Notes: a model not told the origin generated them from the sequence alone. A DNA stretch of 64,000 nt from Streptomyces sp. NBC_00820 (GCF_036347055.1 NZ_CP108882.1:7552001-7616000), one strand, 5' to 3'; numbered from the stretch's first letter, positions 35,623 to 46,567 are shown. Made by a program: numbers and translations.

Positions 35623-36783
35623 CTAGCGCGCGGACGGGGCCGGCTCCGGCTTCGGCTCCGGGGTGGTTTCGCGAGTGCGGCGGCCGCGCAGGATCAGGCG
35701 TCTGGCAGGACGTTCCACCGCCTCGTACAGGACCCAGGACAGCGCCAGGGACAGGGCGAACGCGGTGGTGGTGACCGCGAGGCCCGCGAGCACGCCGAAG
35801 TGCGGCTTGGTGCCGAGCAGACTCGTGCCCGCGCGCAGGACGAGCAGGTGGATCATGTAGAAGGCGAACGACAGTTCACCCAGACGCACGAGCCGCCGGT
35901 GCCGCCACAGCGACGGAAGCCCGTTCAGGTCGGCGAGGGCCGCCGCGGGGATCAGCAAGGTGAACCCGGCGAGCGTGCAGACGGTCGCGGAGTATCCGGG
36001 GGTGACCTGCGGGACGAAGAAGTAGCCGATGACGGCCAGGGCCAGCGAGGCCTCCAGCCCGGGCCCGCGCCACCGGCCGAGCAGTACCAGGCGTGCCGTG
36101 ACCGCGCCGAGGACGAACTCGGGCAGGCGGGCGGAGGGCATCGAGTAGAGCGACTGGCTCGTCCAGTGGTGGGCGTCCGCCCAGGCCAGGACGAGGACCG
36201 TCGCCACCGACAGGCCGCCCAGTGCCGTCGCGCCCCGGGCGCCCAGCCGGCGCAGCAGCAGGATCAGCGCGGGGAACACGGCGTAGAAGAACGCCTCGCA
36301 GGCCAGCGACCAGCTGACCGGGTTCAGGGTCTGCCACCACGGGTGCCACCAGGAGTGCACCAACAGGACGTTGGCCAGGCCCTGCTTGGGCGTCGGCCTC
36401 GGCAGATGCGCGAGGGTGTACGCCATGACGAGCGCCACGACGAGGGTCACCAGGTGTACCGGGTAGACCCGTGCGATGCGCCGCCGCCAGAAGCCGAGCG
36501 CCCGGTCGTGCGGCCGGGCGGACCAGGTCAGCACGAACCCGGAGAGCACGAAGAAGAACGACACCCCCGTGGCGCCGGCCCCGAAACCCCAGGACACGAT
36601 GCGGTCGGCGGCACCGCCGAAGTAGCCGAAGTTGTGGACGTGCAGTCCGAAGACCAGGAGCGCGGCCATCCAGCGAAGGCCCGTCAGGGAGGGCAGGGAC
36701 GGCGTGGGGGAGGGTGGGGAGGACGCGGCCGGGTCGGTCCGCGTGGGCGGCGTCCGGGTCGCCCGGGTCGTCGCCGTGGTCAT
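35623..36783 (-). CDS. acyltransferase 3 family membrane protein
   Basis: A 386-residue integral membrane O-acyltransferase. A cytosolic Thr/Pro-rich N-terminus is followed by about ten spans beginning LTGLRWMAALLVFGLHVHNFG, which holds the family's catalytic His. The second conserved block is GVSFFFVLSGFVLTWSARP, then RRIARVYPVHL. Such enzymes acylate sugars, lipids or antibiotics using acyl-CoA. No partner gene indicates the acceptor. Confidence 0.9.
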   Translation of the reverse strand: MTTATTRATRTPPTRTDPAASSPPSPTPSLPSLTGLRWMAALLVFGLHVHNFGYFGGAADRIVSWGFGAGATGVSFFFVLSGFVLTWSARPHDRALGFWRRRIARVYPVHLVTLVVALVMAYTLAHLPRPTPKQGLANVLLVHSWWHPWWQTLNPVSWSLACEAFFYAVFPALILLLRRLGARGATALGGLSVATVLVLAWADAHHWTSQSLYSMPSARLPEFVLGAVTARLVLLGRWRGPGLEASLALAVIGYFFVPQVTPGYSATVCTLAGFTLLIPAAALADLNGLPSLWRHRRLVRLGELSFAFYMIHLLVLRAGTSLLGTKPHFGVLAGLAVTTTAFALSLALSWVLYEAVERPARRLILRGRRTRETTPEPKPEPAPSAR

Positions 36784-37113
36784 CGGATCACCTGCCGCAG
36801 AAGGTTAGCGTGGGGCATGAAGGGGAACGTTGCCCGTTCGCCCCCTCTCATTCACGTCGCGTCGGAAACGTCACACTGCTGCCGAACGACACAACCCCCG
36901 CCATGCCACGGATGGCCCGGCCTTGTGCACCCGTACGAGTGAGGGGCCGTCCGGAGGCGATCGCCGGGGGAGCGTGCGTCGGCGAGAGCCCTTCGCCGGT
37001 GGAGAACGTGCTGCTCGGAGCCCTCGCCGGGAGAGCGCCCGCCGAGCCGGAGAACATCTGGGTGGTGACGTGTCATGGACAGGTGCCCCGAGCGGCTGGG
37101 AGTATTCCCGATC
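36784..37113. other. intergenic stretch without a supported gene
   Basis: It holds the divergent upstream regions of the acyltransferase and the GNAT gene. Short frames here lack codon bias. An in-frame ATG at 37075 could extend the GNAT protein by 13 residues. Confidence 0.4.
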
Positions 37114-37575
37114 ATGAGCCAGAGCCCGCGGGTGAGGCCCGCCGTTCCCGAGGACTACGACCGCATCATCGCCGTCGCGGACGAGTGGTGGGAGCGGCCG
37201 ATCAGCTCGGTCCTGCCCCGGCTCCACCTGGACCACTTCCACCGCACGAGCCTGGTCGCCGAGGACGAGTCGGGCCTGGCGGGCTTCCTCGTCGGGCTGA
37301 TCTCCCCCTCCGCGCCCGACGCCGCGTACATCCACTTCGTCGGTGTGGCGCCGCGGATCCGCGGCACCGGGCTGGGCCGCCGCCTGTACCACCGGTTCTT
37401 CGAACTGGCCGCGGCCGAAGGCCGTTCGCGGGTCGGAGCGGTCACCTCGCCGCAGAACCGGCGCTCCATCGCCTTCCACACCGCGATGGGCTTCACGGTC
37501 ACCGGCCCCGTCCCCGACTACGACGGCCCCGGCGCCGACCGTGTCGTGTTCCAGCTCCTGCTGCCGCCCCGGTAG
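37114..37575 (+). CDS. GNAT family N-acetyltransferase
   Basis: A 153-residue acetyl-CoA-dependent acetyltransferase. N-terminal RVRPAVPEDYDRI, beta strands with AGFLVGLISP, the acetyl-CoA loop VAPRIRGTGLGRRLYHRFFE (Q/RxxGxG/A), and a C-terminal NRRSIAFHTAMGFTVTG are all family hallmarks. Substrate unknown. Start chosen at the ATG before SQSPRVRP. Confidence 0.88.
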   Translation: MSQSPRVRPAVPEDYDRIIAVADEWWERPISSVLPRLHLDHFHRTSLVAEDESGLAGFLVGLISPSAPDAAYIHFVGVAPRIRGTGLGRRLYHRFFELAAAEGRSRVGAVTSPQNRRSIAFHTAMGFTVTGPVPDYDGPGADRVVFQLLLPPR

Positions 37576-37704
37576 CGCGCGCCCACCCGTTCGGAGGACC
37601 TCACGGCTCGGCGCCCCGCCGGGGGTGCCGTACCGCCCGATGATGCGTGCACAGGCGAACACGGGCTGCCACGTCGGGTCACGGGACGATCACAGATTTG
37701 GATG

Positions 37705-37744
37705 ACTCGTTTTCTTGAATCACTCGTGTTTACGGGGGTAGGTT
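37705..37744 (+). promoter_or_regulatory. furA promoter with repeated ACTCGT, probably leaderless
   Basis: TTGAAT (37715-37720) and TAGGTT (37739-37744) make a -35/-10 pair 18 bases apart. The -10 ends six bases before the furA ATG and no ribosome binding site lies between. ACTCGT occurs at 37705-37710 and 37722-37727, 17 bases apart around the -35, and could be the FurA operator. Confidence 0.5.
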
Positions 37745-37750
37745 CGGCAC

Positions 37751-38188
37751 ATGACGTCATCCCAGCCCCCGACCACCGCCGAGGAGCTGCGCGGTGCCGG
37801 TCTGCGCGTGACGGCGGCCCGCGTCGCGCTGCTGGAGACCGTCCGCGACGGTGACCACCTCGGTGTCGAGGCCATCGCCTCCGGGGTCCGTGACCGCGTG
37901 GGCCATATTTCCCTGCAAGCTGTCTACGAAGCCCTGCACGCGCTCTCCGCTGCGGGTCTCATACGCCGTATCGAGCCGGCCGGCAGCCCCGCCCGGTTCG
38001 AGGGGCGCGTCGGCGACAACCACCACCACGCCGTGTGCCGGTCGTGCGGTGCCGTCGCCGACGTCGACTGCGCGGTCGGCCGGGCGCCCTGCCTGACCGC
38101 GTCCGACGACCGCGGTTTCTCCATCGACGAGGCCGAGGTCGTCTACTGGGGCACCTGCCCCGACTGTTCCACCGGCCGCAGTTCCTGA
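37751..38188 (+). CDS. furA: Fur-family peroxide-responsive repressor (FurA/FurS type)
   Basis: A 145-residue Fur-family repressor. The winged helix covers residues about 10-80 (GLRVTAARVALLETVR, HISLQAVYEALHALSAAGLI). The metal-binding dimer domain has NHHHAVCRSC and the final WGTCPDCS, giving two CxxC zinc sites. Members upstream of catalase-peroxidase genes repress that operon and their own, and are inactivated by peroxide. katG starts 33 bases downstream on the same strand. Confidence 0.93.
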   Translation: MTSSQPPTTAEELRGAGLRVTAARVALLETVRDGDHLGVEAIASGVRDRVGHISLQAVYEALHALSAAGLIRRIEPAGSPARFEGRVGDNHHHAVCRSCGAVADVDCAVGRAPCLTASDDRGFSIDEAEVVYWGTCPDCSTGRSS

Positions 38189-40450
<2,262 letters not shown>

Positions 40451-40468
40451 GCGGCCTCCTGAAGGCAT

Positions 40469-40500
40469 CCGGCCCGGTTCCCCGCGGGGGACCGGGCCGG
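40469..40500 (+). terminator. strong hairpin after katG
   Basis: CCGGCCCGGTTCCCC and GGGGGACCGGGCCGG form a 15-base-arm stem (one mismatch) with a two-base loop, 18 bases after the katG stop. Confidence 0.85.
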
Positions 40501-40507
40501 ACGTGTT

Positions 40508-40615
40508 TCCACCACCGCCTTCCGCATCACCTTCCGTATCGCCTTCCGCCACGGCCTTCATCACCGCCTTCGTCACGGCCTTCGTCACCGCCTTCCACCA
40601 CCGCTTTCATCGCCT
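40508..40615. repeat. degenerate 12-bp tandem repeat
   Basis: About eight units near ACCGCCTTCGTC/ACGGCCTTCATC follow the katG terminator. Read in frame they give TAFV/TKAV-like tetrapeptides on the two strands, but no gene is supported here. Confidence 0.6.
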
Positions 40616-40907
40616 CCCCAGCGGCCGGTTCTGCGCCCGCGCGGGTCGAGGTGCACGATGGTGGAGTGACGCGCGCGGGCCGGGTCCGCGCACCTGTTCC
40701 CGACGCCGTCCGTCGCCCGCGGGGTGCTGAGCGCGGGCCGTGACGGGCGCCGCGGTGCCGGGACGTGTGCGGGTGACGCCGGTCCGCCAGGTCACCGGGA
40801 CCCGAGCCGGACCTTCCGGATCCCCATCCGGTTCTTCCTGCCGGATGCCGAGCGGGGCCGCACCTTCCGACAGGCGGCCCCCGGCGGGCGAGAGGAGGCG
40901 GCGGCCG

Positions 40908-41510
40908 ATGCATCGGACACCTCCGACGACGGTCACCTCGGTACGGCTGTGGCGCTGGCGGCGCAACCCGCTGCGGCGGCACAGCGACATCGTCGAGGCC
41001 TGGATCGTGCTCGCCGCCTGGGTCCTCGCGGTGCTGGGGGGCGCCGTCGCCGGCTGGGCCGCGGCACACGCCGTGGAATCCGGGCTCTCCGCGCGCCGGG
41101 CCCACGTACACTCCGCGTCCGCCGTGCTGACCGACGCCGCGCCGAGGACCTCGCCCGCCGGAAGCGGCTACGACGACGGACGGGTATGGGCCACCGTCCG
41201 CTGGACCGCCCCGGACGGATCCGTGCACACGGACCGGGCCAAGGTCCTCGCGGGCGCCCCCGCCGGCAGCCCGGTCACGGTGTGGACGGACGGCACGGGC
41301 CGGACGGTGCACGCGCCCGACTCCACGGGCGAGGTGATGCTCCAGACCGTCCTGACCGGCACCCTCGTCGCCCAGCTCGGCGGGGCGATGGTCTGGTCCG
41401 GTGGCTGGCTGCTGCGCACCACACTGGTCCGGCGGCGACTGGCCGAGTGGGACGCGGAGTGGCGGCGGGTCGGGCCGGAGTGGCGCAACCTGAGCGGCGG
41501 CAGAGGCTGA
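40908..41510 (+). CDS. Rv1733c-like membrane protein
   Basis: A 200-residue protein with two membrane spans (about residues 31-55, IVLAAWVLAVLGGAVAGWAAA; and about 146-170) and an extracytoplasmic domain between them (ATVRWTAPDGSVHTDRAKV, SPVTVWTDGTGR). The N-terminal LWRWRRNPLRRHSDIVEAW is the signature of the Rv1733c-like family of actinobacteria. Function unknown. The ATG at 40908 has an AGAGGAGG ribosome binding site; the longer open frame upstream is not protein-like. Confidence 0.85.
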   Translation: MHRTPPTTVTSVRLWRWRRNPLRRHSDIVEAWIVLAAWVLAVLGGAVAGWAAAHAVESGLSARRAHVHSASAVLTDAAPRTSPAGSGYDDGRVWATVRWTAPDGSVHTDRAKVLAGAPAGSPVTVWTDGTGRTVHAPDSTGEVMLQTVLTGTLVAQLGGAMVWSGGWLLRTTLVRRRLAEWDAEWRRVGPEWRNLSGGRG

Positions 41511-41551
41511 CCGCAGGCGCCCCGGTCGGCGCCGTAGGCCCCCTTCAGTGG

Positions 41552-41706
41552 GCGCGGCGTCTGGGGGCGCACTGTCTGTGGGCGCACCGTCTGTGGGTGC
41601 ACCGTCTGTGGGTGCACTGTCTGCGGGCGCGCCCGGATCACGCCACCCGGATCACGCCACCCTGGTCATGCGCTGCCCCGGTCATGCGCCGCCCCTGGTC
41701 ATGCGC
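41552..41706. repeat. two adjacent tandem arrays (15-bp and about 14-bp units)
   Basis: First array: about five units near GTCTGTGGGTGCACC, from about 41558 to 41632. Second: units near CCGGTCATGCGCTGCC, about 41635-41706. They fill the gap between the convergent Rv1733c-like gene and the blaB-like gene. Confidence 0.7.
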
Positions 41707-41733
41707 TGCCCTCGGCCGCCTCGGCCGCGCGCC

Positions 41734-42669
41734 TCAGTCGCGGAGTGCCTCGAACGCCTCGCGGGCGCCGAACCCGATGGCGAGGTCGATGTCCGGCGCC
41801 TGTCCCGCCCGCCGGTCCGCGCGGGTCAGCGCGGCCAGGGCGATCCGGTCTCCGGAGTCGGCCTCCACCACACCGATCTCGTGCCGCAGATGGAGGAAGG
41901 TGCCCGTCTTGCCGCTGAACCGCAGGCTGTCCGCGCGCAGTTCGCTCGCCAGCCGATGGGTGAACACTTGATGCCCCATCAACCGCCGTAGCTCGGCGGT
42001 GACATGCGGTTCGGAGATGTCGTCCTGCCATACGCGCCGCAACAGTTCCACGAGCCCGGCGGCCGTTCCCGCGTTGGCGTGGGCGGAGTCGAGAGTCGCG
42101 ATCGTGTGCCGGCCCGCCCGTTCGTCGCGGACGGCGAGTTCCAGGGCGAGGGAGAAGTCGTCGCCGGCGGCACCCGCGGCGCACTCGTACATGTGGTTCA
42201 GTCGGTGTCGCACCCGGATGCCCTCGCAGCCCCAGGCGCGCAGCCGGGCGTCGACCTCCGCCACCGGCACCAGGTCCAGCAGCGCGTCCGCGGCGGCGTT
42301 GTCGCTCACCGAGAGCATGAGGAAGAGGAGATCGCCGACCGCCACCGTCGCCGGATGGCGGAACGCGGCGAGCCCTGTCGGGCCGACGCTGCTCGCGGCC
42401 GGGTCGACGGTCACCGGACGGGCCGGATCGAGCTCCCCGGCCGCCACCCGGTCCAGTACGACGAGGGCGAGAGGGACCTTGACCACTGACGCGAGCGGTA
42501 TCAACGCGTCGACATCAAAGCCCAGTTGTTCACCCGAGTCGATGTTCCGGGCCAGGAACGAGCCCCGTACCCCGAGTGCCGCCCAGTCCCGGGCGATCGT
42601 CTCGGCCACGTCGAGCAGGGCGCCGTCCCCGGCGACGTACACCGGTCGGTGTACCGCCTCCCCGCTCAT
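41734..42669 (-). CDS. blaB: BlaB-type beta-lactamase-like regulatory protein
   Basis: A 311-residue cytoplasmic-looking protein (no signal peptide) with the class A serine beta-lactamase motifs: SxxK as ASVVKVPL, SDN as SVSDNAAAD, KTG as FSGKTGTFL. The ExxLN deacylation motif is not visible. It overlaps the LysR gene by ATGA, and an exported beta-lactamase gene lies divergent beyond that. This matches the blaA-blaB/blaL arrangement of Streptomyces cacaoi, where BlaB is needed for induction together with the LysR activator BlaA. By that analogy it is a regulator rather than a resistance enzyme. Confidence 0.82.
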   Translation of the reverse strand: MSGEAVHRPVYVAGDGALLDVAETIARDWAALGVRGSFLARNIDSGEQLGFDVDALIPLASVVKVPLALVVLDRVAAGELDPARPVTVDPAASSVGPTGLAAFRHPATVAVGDLLFLMLSVSDNAAADALLDLVPVAEVDARLRAWGCEGIRVRHRLNHMYECAAGAAGDDFSLALELAVRDERAGRHTIATLDSAHANAGTAAGLVELLRRVWQDDISEPHVTAELRRLMGHQVFTHRLASELRADSLRFSGKTGTFLHLRHEIGVVEADSGDRIALAALTRADRRAGQAPDIDLAIGFGAREAFEALRD

Positions 42670-43685
42670 CCGCGCGCCGCCAGTCGTGCCGGGACGTCCC
42701 CGACCGCGTCCTCGGGGCGCCGCGTGCCCGGCGCGGCGGCAGCGACGCCCGCAGCCGCCGTCAGCGACGCCACCAGCCAGTCCGGCGCCGCGGCCGTTCC
42801 GCTTCCACTCAGGCGCGCGGTGGCCCCGACCTCGTACCCGCGGTGCAGCGACACATCGCCGAGCCGGACCCAGTCCGCCCCGTGCTGACGCGCGAAGGGC
42901 TCCGCGCACAGCAGCATCGCCTGCCCGGCCAGGGTCTCGGTGAGCGCCGCGGCCGGCGAGCCGGTCGTCCGGGCCAGCCCCTCAGGCAGCCCGGCCCGGG
43001 CCAGAGCGTGCGCCAATCCGTCGCGCGCATACGGCACTTCGTCCTCCTCCAGGATCAGGATCGGCAGGGGAGCCGGGGCGGTACCGGGCCGCGGTCCGGT
43101 CGTCGGCCCGCTTCGCCGCGGTCTGAGGTCCTCCAGCCGCAGCGCGCGACCCCGGGCGGAGCGCCCGGCGGTACGCCGTGTCACCGGGCCGTCCGGCGGA
43201 GGCGCGGACGCCAGGCCGAGCGGGACCCGGAAGGCCGCCTCCGCGGGGGGAACGCGCCGCAGCGCGTAACCGAGGGAACCGTCCGCCAGGCCCAGGTCCC
43301 TTTCCAGGGGCGGAAGTTCACTCACGGCGAGCGTGACCCCGTGCTCGGCCCCGGCCCGGATGACGCGCGCCAGCGCCGCCGGCACACAGTCCGCGGGAAC
43401 GCCGACGACACGCACCCGCGCCTGTCGGGCCGACCGTGCGGCCTGCCGCAGCCGCTGGGCGCGGTCCAGTACGTCCCGAGCGTACGGCAGCAGGAGCAGA
43501 CCCAGCTCCGTCGTCGACACCTGGCGCCGCGAGCGGTCGAACAGCAGCCCGCCGAAGTGCTCCTCCAGCGTCTTGATCCGACGGCTGAGGAGCGGCTGGG
43601 CGATCCCCATCCGGTCGGCCGCGCGCGAGAAGTTCGCCTCGTCCACGGTCGCGACGTAGGCCTCGAGATGCGCGAGCAGATCCAT
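42666..43685 (-). CDS. blaA: BlaA-type LysR-family activator
   Basis: A 339-residue LysR-type regulator. The HTH covers residues 1-60 (LEAYVATVDEANFSRAADRM, IAQPLLSRRIKTLEEHFG). The effector domain is at about 90-300 with an Arg/Pro-rich insertion at about 170-200. It is divergent from an exported class A beta-lactamase, with a T-N11-A site in between. Its stop overlaps the start of the beta-lactamase-like partner. Named by similarity to the S. cacaoi system. Confidence 0.85.
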   Translation of the reverse strand: MDLLAHLEAYVATVDEANFSRAADRMGIAQPLLSRRIKTLEEHFGGLLFDRSRRQVSTTELGLLLLPYARDVLDRAQRLRQAARSARQARVRVVGVPADCVPAALARVIRAGAEHGVTLAVSELPPLERDLGLADGSLGYALRRVPPAEAAFRVPLGLASAPPPDGPVTRRTAGRSARGRALRLEDLRPRRSGPTTGPRPGTAPAPLPILILEEDEVPYARDGLAHALARAGLPEGLARTTGSPAAALTETLAGQAMLLCAEPFARQHGADWVRLGDVSLHRGYEVGATARLSGSGTAAAPDWLVASLTAAAGVAAAAPGTRRPEDAVGDVPARLAARG

Positions 43686-43695
43686 CCGGCTGTCA

Positions 43696-43708
43696 TATCA
43701 ATTGGTTA
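43696..43708. promoter_or_regulatory. T-N11-A LysR box between blaA and blaL
   Basis: TATCAATTGGTTA fits the LysR T-N11-A motif and sits in a near-palindrome ATATCAATTGGTTAT, in the only AT-rich patch of the 130-bp divergent region. It lies 11 bases from the blaA start and 107 from the beta-lactamase start. Confidence 0.6.
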
Positions 43709-43815
43709 TGGCGTGTGCAAAGTTCACTCTTGGACATGGGTGGTGCCCTGCTGCTTCGCTGTCCCCGTCGAAGATCCACCAAGCCGACGACGCATGAGCC
43801 GGGAGAACTCCGCAC

Positions 43816-44784
43816 ATGACCACACCCACCCCTCTGCCGCGCCGCCGCCTCTTCAGGACCGGCCTCGCCCTCACCGCCGCCGCGGCGGCCGCCCCCGTTC
43901 TGGCGGCGCGGGCCGCGTCCGCCGCGCCGGATGCGGCGCCTGATGCCGCGCCGCACGCCCCGGCGGGGACCGGCCGGGCCGCCGGACACGACCGGGTGCG
44001 AGCCGAGTTGAGTGAGCTCGAGCGGCACTACGGCGCGCGCCTCGGCGTGTACGCCCGCAACACGCGCACGGGACGGTGCGTCACCTACCGCGCGGGGGAG
44101 CGGTTCGCGATGTGCTCCACGTTCAAGGTGTTCGCCGCGGCGGCGGTCCTGCGCGACCACGGGGACTGCGCACCGCTGGACCGGGTGGTCCACTACCCGC
44201 CTGCGGACATCCTGCCGAACGCGCCGAGGACCGCGGAACACGTCGACACGGGCATGACCGTCGGCGACCTGTGCGCGGCCGCCATCCAGTACAGCGACAA
44301 CACGGCCGGCAACCTCCTGCTGCGCCAGATCGGCGGCCCCGCCGGCCTCACCCGGTTCTTCCGCTCCCTCGGGGACGACGTGAGCCGGCTCGACCGCTGG
44401 GAGACGGAACTGAACACCGCCGTACCCGGCGACCCGCGTGACACCACCACCCCCGCGGCCATCGGAAGGAACCTGGAGCGGCTGACGCTGGGACGTGCGC
44501 TGGACCGCGCCGACCGCGAGCGGCTCGTCACCTGGCTGAAGGGCAACACCACGAGCGCGGAGCGGTTCGGCAAGGGGCTGCCGCAGGGCTGGGTCCTCGG
44601 GGACAAGACGGGCACCGGCGACTACGCGAGCGCGAACGACATCGGTGTCGCGTGGACCACCCGGAGGACGCCGGTCGTGCTCGCCGTCCTGTCCACGAAG
44701 ACGGCCGAGGACGCCGCCGTCGACAACGCGTTGATCGCCGACACGGCAGGCATCCTGGCGCGCGCGATCGCCCCGGGCGAATAG
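43816..44784 (+). CDS. blaL: exported class A beta-lactamase
   Basis: A 322-residue secreted enzyme that hydrolyses beta-lactams. The Tat-type signal is LPRRRLFRTGLALTAAAAAA. All active-site motifs are present: STFK (Ser-70, Lys-73) in MCSTFKVFAA, SDN in QYSDNTAGN, ExxLN in RWETELN and KTG in GDKTGTGDY. It is divergent from the LysR/BlaB-like pair and presumably induced by them. GGGAG precedes the ATG by 11 bases. Substrate spectrum cannot be read from the sequence. Confidence 0.94.
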   Translation: MTTPTPLPRRRLFRTGLALTAAAAAAPVLAARAASAAPDAAPDAAPHAPAGTGRAAGHDRVRAELSELERHYGARLGVYARNTRTGRCVTYRAGERFAMCSTFKVFAAAAVLRDHGDCAPLDRVVHYPPADILPNAPRTAEHVDTGMTVGDLCAAAIQYSDNTAGNLLLRQIGGPAGLTRFFRSLGDDVSRLDRWETELNTAVPGDPRDTTTPAAIGRNLERLTLGRALDRADRERLVTWLKGNTTSAERFGKGLPQGWVLGDKTGTGDYASANDIGVAWTTRRTPVVLAVLSTKTAEDAAVDNALIADTAGILARAIAPGE

Positions 44785-45000
44785 CACCCGCGGCGGCCGT
44801 CACTCGCCATCACGCGGGAGGTGTCCGGCCTGGCGCGCGGAGGGCGACCGAGGAGGGAGATTGAGGAGGGTGACTGGGCAGGGCGGCTCCTGACGCCGTC
44901 CTGGCCTGCGCGACGATCGCCTCCAGGGCTGACGCCTTCGTGGCCGGGGCGGACGCCTCCGGGGCTGGCGCGGACGCCTTCGGCGGTTACCGCGATCGCA

Positions 45001-45035
45001 CGGGCTGTGACCGTCCCTCGGGTGGTCGCAGCCCG
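45001..45035. terminator. hairpin between the beta-lactamase and a small gene
   Basis: CGGGCTGtGACC and GGTCgCAGCCCG form a 12-base stem with one mismatch around an 11-base loop, about 215 bases after the beta-lactamase stop. The preceding 44880-44990 holds loose direct repeats near GCCTCCGGGGCTGACGC and no gene. Confidence 0.5.
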
Positions 45036-45062
45036 AGTTTCCCAGTACCGGCAGTAACATGA

Positions 45063-45308
<246 letters not shown>

Positions 45309-45351
45309 CCCTCATGGCGGCGGCGCGCCCGACACGGGCACGCCGCCCCGC

Positions 45352-45518
45352 CTAGGGGGTGTCGTTTGGATCAGCTCGGGTCCGCGACGCCCGGCGCGGC
45401 ACCTCGCCGCGTTGTCGGGTCAGCCGAGTACGTCCAGTACGCGGCAGATCCTCCGCCTTGCGAGGCACCGACCGGACGCCGCGGCCTGATCCGACCTGAT
45501 CCAAACGACACCCCCTAG
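45352..45518. mobile_element. MITE with inverted repeats and CTAG target
   Basis: Ends are CTAGGGGGTGTCGTTTGGAT (left) and its exact complement on the right, extending to 23 bp and then imperfectly. There is no coding capacity in 167 bp. CTAG at both ends (45352-45355, 45515-45518) looks like the target duplication of an IS5-type transposase. Highly similar elements are scattered in Streptomyces genomes. The right CTAG contains the stop codon of the next gene. Confidence 0.85.
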
Positions 45519-46567
45519 AGCGGAGGACCTTCGCAGAGCTCCAGCAGTGACCGGGCGCTCTGCGAGCCTCCGAAGCTGCTGTCCCCGCCTCCCCCCGGAA
45601 ACACCCGCCCCCAGGCCCGCGCACGCCCCAGTGCGCCCAGGCGCCACGCGAGACTCGTCGCGCGCCTGAGCTCCTTCGCGGTCCGTCCCGGCCCCGTCCA
45701 CGGCTCCAGGTAGGCGTCGCGCAGCCGGGGGAGTACGGCGTCCCCGTAACGTTCCTGGGCCTGCAGGGCCGGGACCCGCAGACTGCAGAACGGGTGCGAG
45801 ACGACGGCGTCGCCCCAGTCGAAGAAGGTGAACCGGCCCGGTTCCGGGTTGAACAGCTGACCTTCGTGCAGATCCGCGTGGTCGAGGGAATCGGGAACGC
45901 CCAGAGCGGCCAACTCGGCACACCAGTCCACCAGTCGCGGCCGGAGCGCGTCGAGCCGCGCCCGCTGGTCCGCGTCCAGTGCCGGGTTCCCGGCGAGCAA
46001 CTCGTCGAAGGACGAGGCCAGTTCCGCGGTCCTGAGCCGCTGTACGCCCAACTCCTCGATCTCCCCGGCATGCGGGACCAGCGCGGCCTGCATGCTCGCG
46101 TACCGGCGGAGCAGGTCCTCCCAGGCGCCCGGGCCCACGGAGTCCCGTTCGAGCACGTCCCTGAAGAGGTCGCCGCCGTCGGGCAGCAAGGACCAGCCGT
46201 GGCCGGCGTCGACCGCCAGCGGCTCCAGGACGTGCTCCGGCACCCAGCGCGCCAGCGCCGCGGTCAGCGGCCCCTCGAAGCGGCTGTCCGGCGGATTCGC
46301 CTTGAACCAGACGGCCTTCCGCCCGGCCACGGGTACGGTATTCCGCCCGGCCGTCGATACGGCCTCCCGTCCGGCCACCGGCACCCGCACCAGCACCGAC
46401 CACGGCCGCAGCCGTACCCGCAGCGGCCCGGTCGCGCGCAGTCCGTGCCCGGCGAGCCGGTCCTCCACCCAGCCGAGCGCGGCGGACCGCCAGCTCTCCC
46501 GCTCCCAGGGCGTGACCGTGTCCGGATACTGCCCCCGGTCCACCGTCAGCGCCGCATCATGTGACAT
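45515..46567 (-). CDS. aminoglycoside-phosphotransferase-fold protein
   Basis: A 350-residue kinase-like protein of the APH/choline-kinase fold. It has the catalytic loop LDHADLHEGQLFN (HxDxxxxN-like) and metal-binding FFDWGDAVVSHPF. The nucleotide Lys lies in AVWFKANPP. Residues about 65-90 contain a tandem near-repeat (PVAGREAVSTAGRNTVPVAG). Substrate unknown; aminoglycoside resistance is not implied, since many members act on sugars or small metabolites. The stop codon lies inside the terminal CTAG of the MITE. Confidence 0.8.
   Translation of the reverse strand: MSHDAALTVDRGQYPDTVTPWERESWRSAALGWVEDRLAGHGLRATGPLRVRLRPWSVLVRVPVAGREAVSTAGRNTVPVAGRKAVWFKANPPDSRFEGPLTAALARWVPEHVLEPLAVDAGHGWSLLPDGGDLFRDVLERDSVGPGAWEDLLRRYASMQAALVPHAGEIEELGVQRLRTAELASSFDELLAGNPALDADQRARLDALRPRLVDWCAELAALGVPDSLDHADLHEGQLFNPEPGRFTFFDWGDAVVSHPFCSLRVPALQAQERYGDAVLPRLRDAYLEPWTGPGRTAKELRRATSLAWRLGALGRARAWGRVFPGGGGDSSFGGSQSARSLLELCEGPPL

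Noticed and set aside
45515..46567. Aminoglycoside resistance call for the APH-fold protein
   Set aside because: The fold is shared by many metabolic kinases; nothing in the sequence or context points to an antibiotic substrate.
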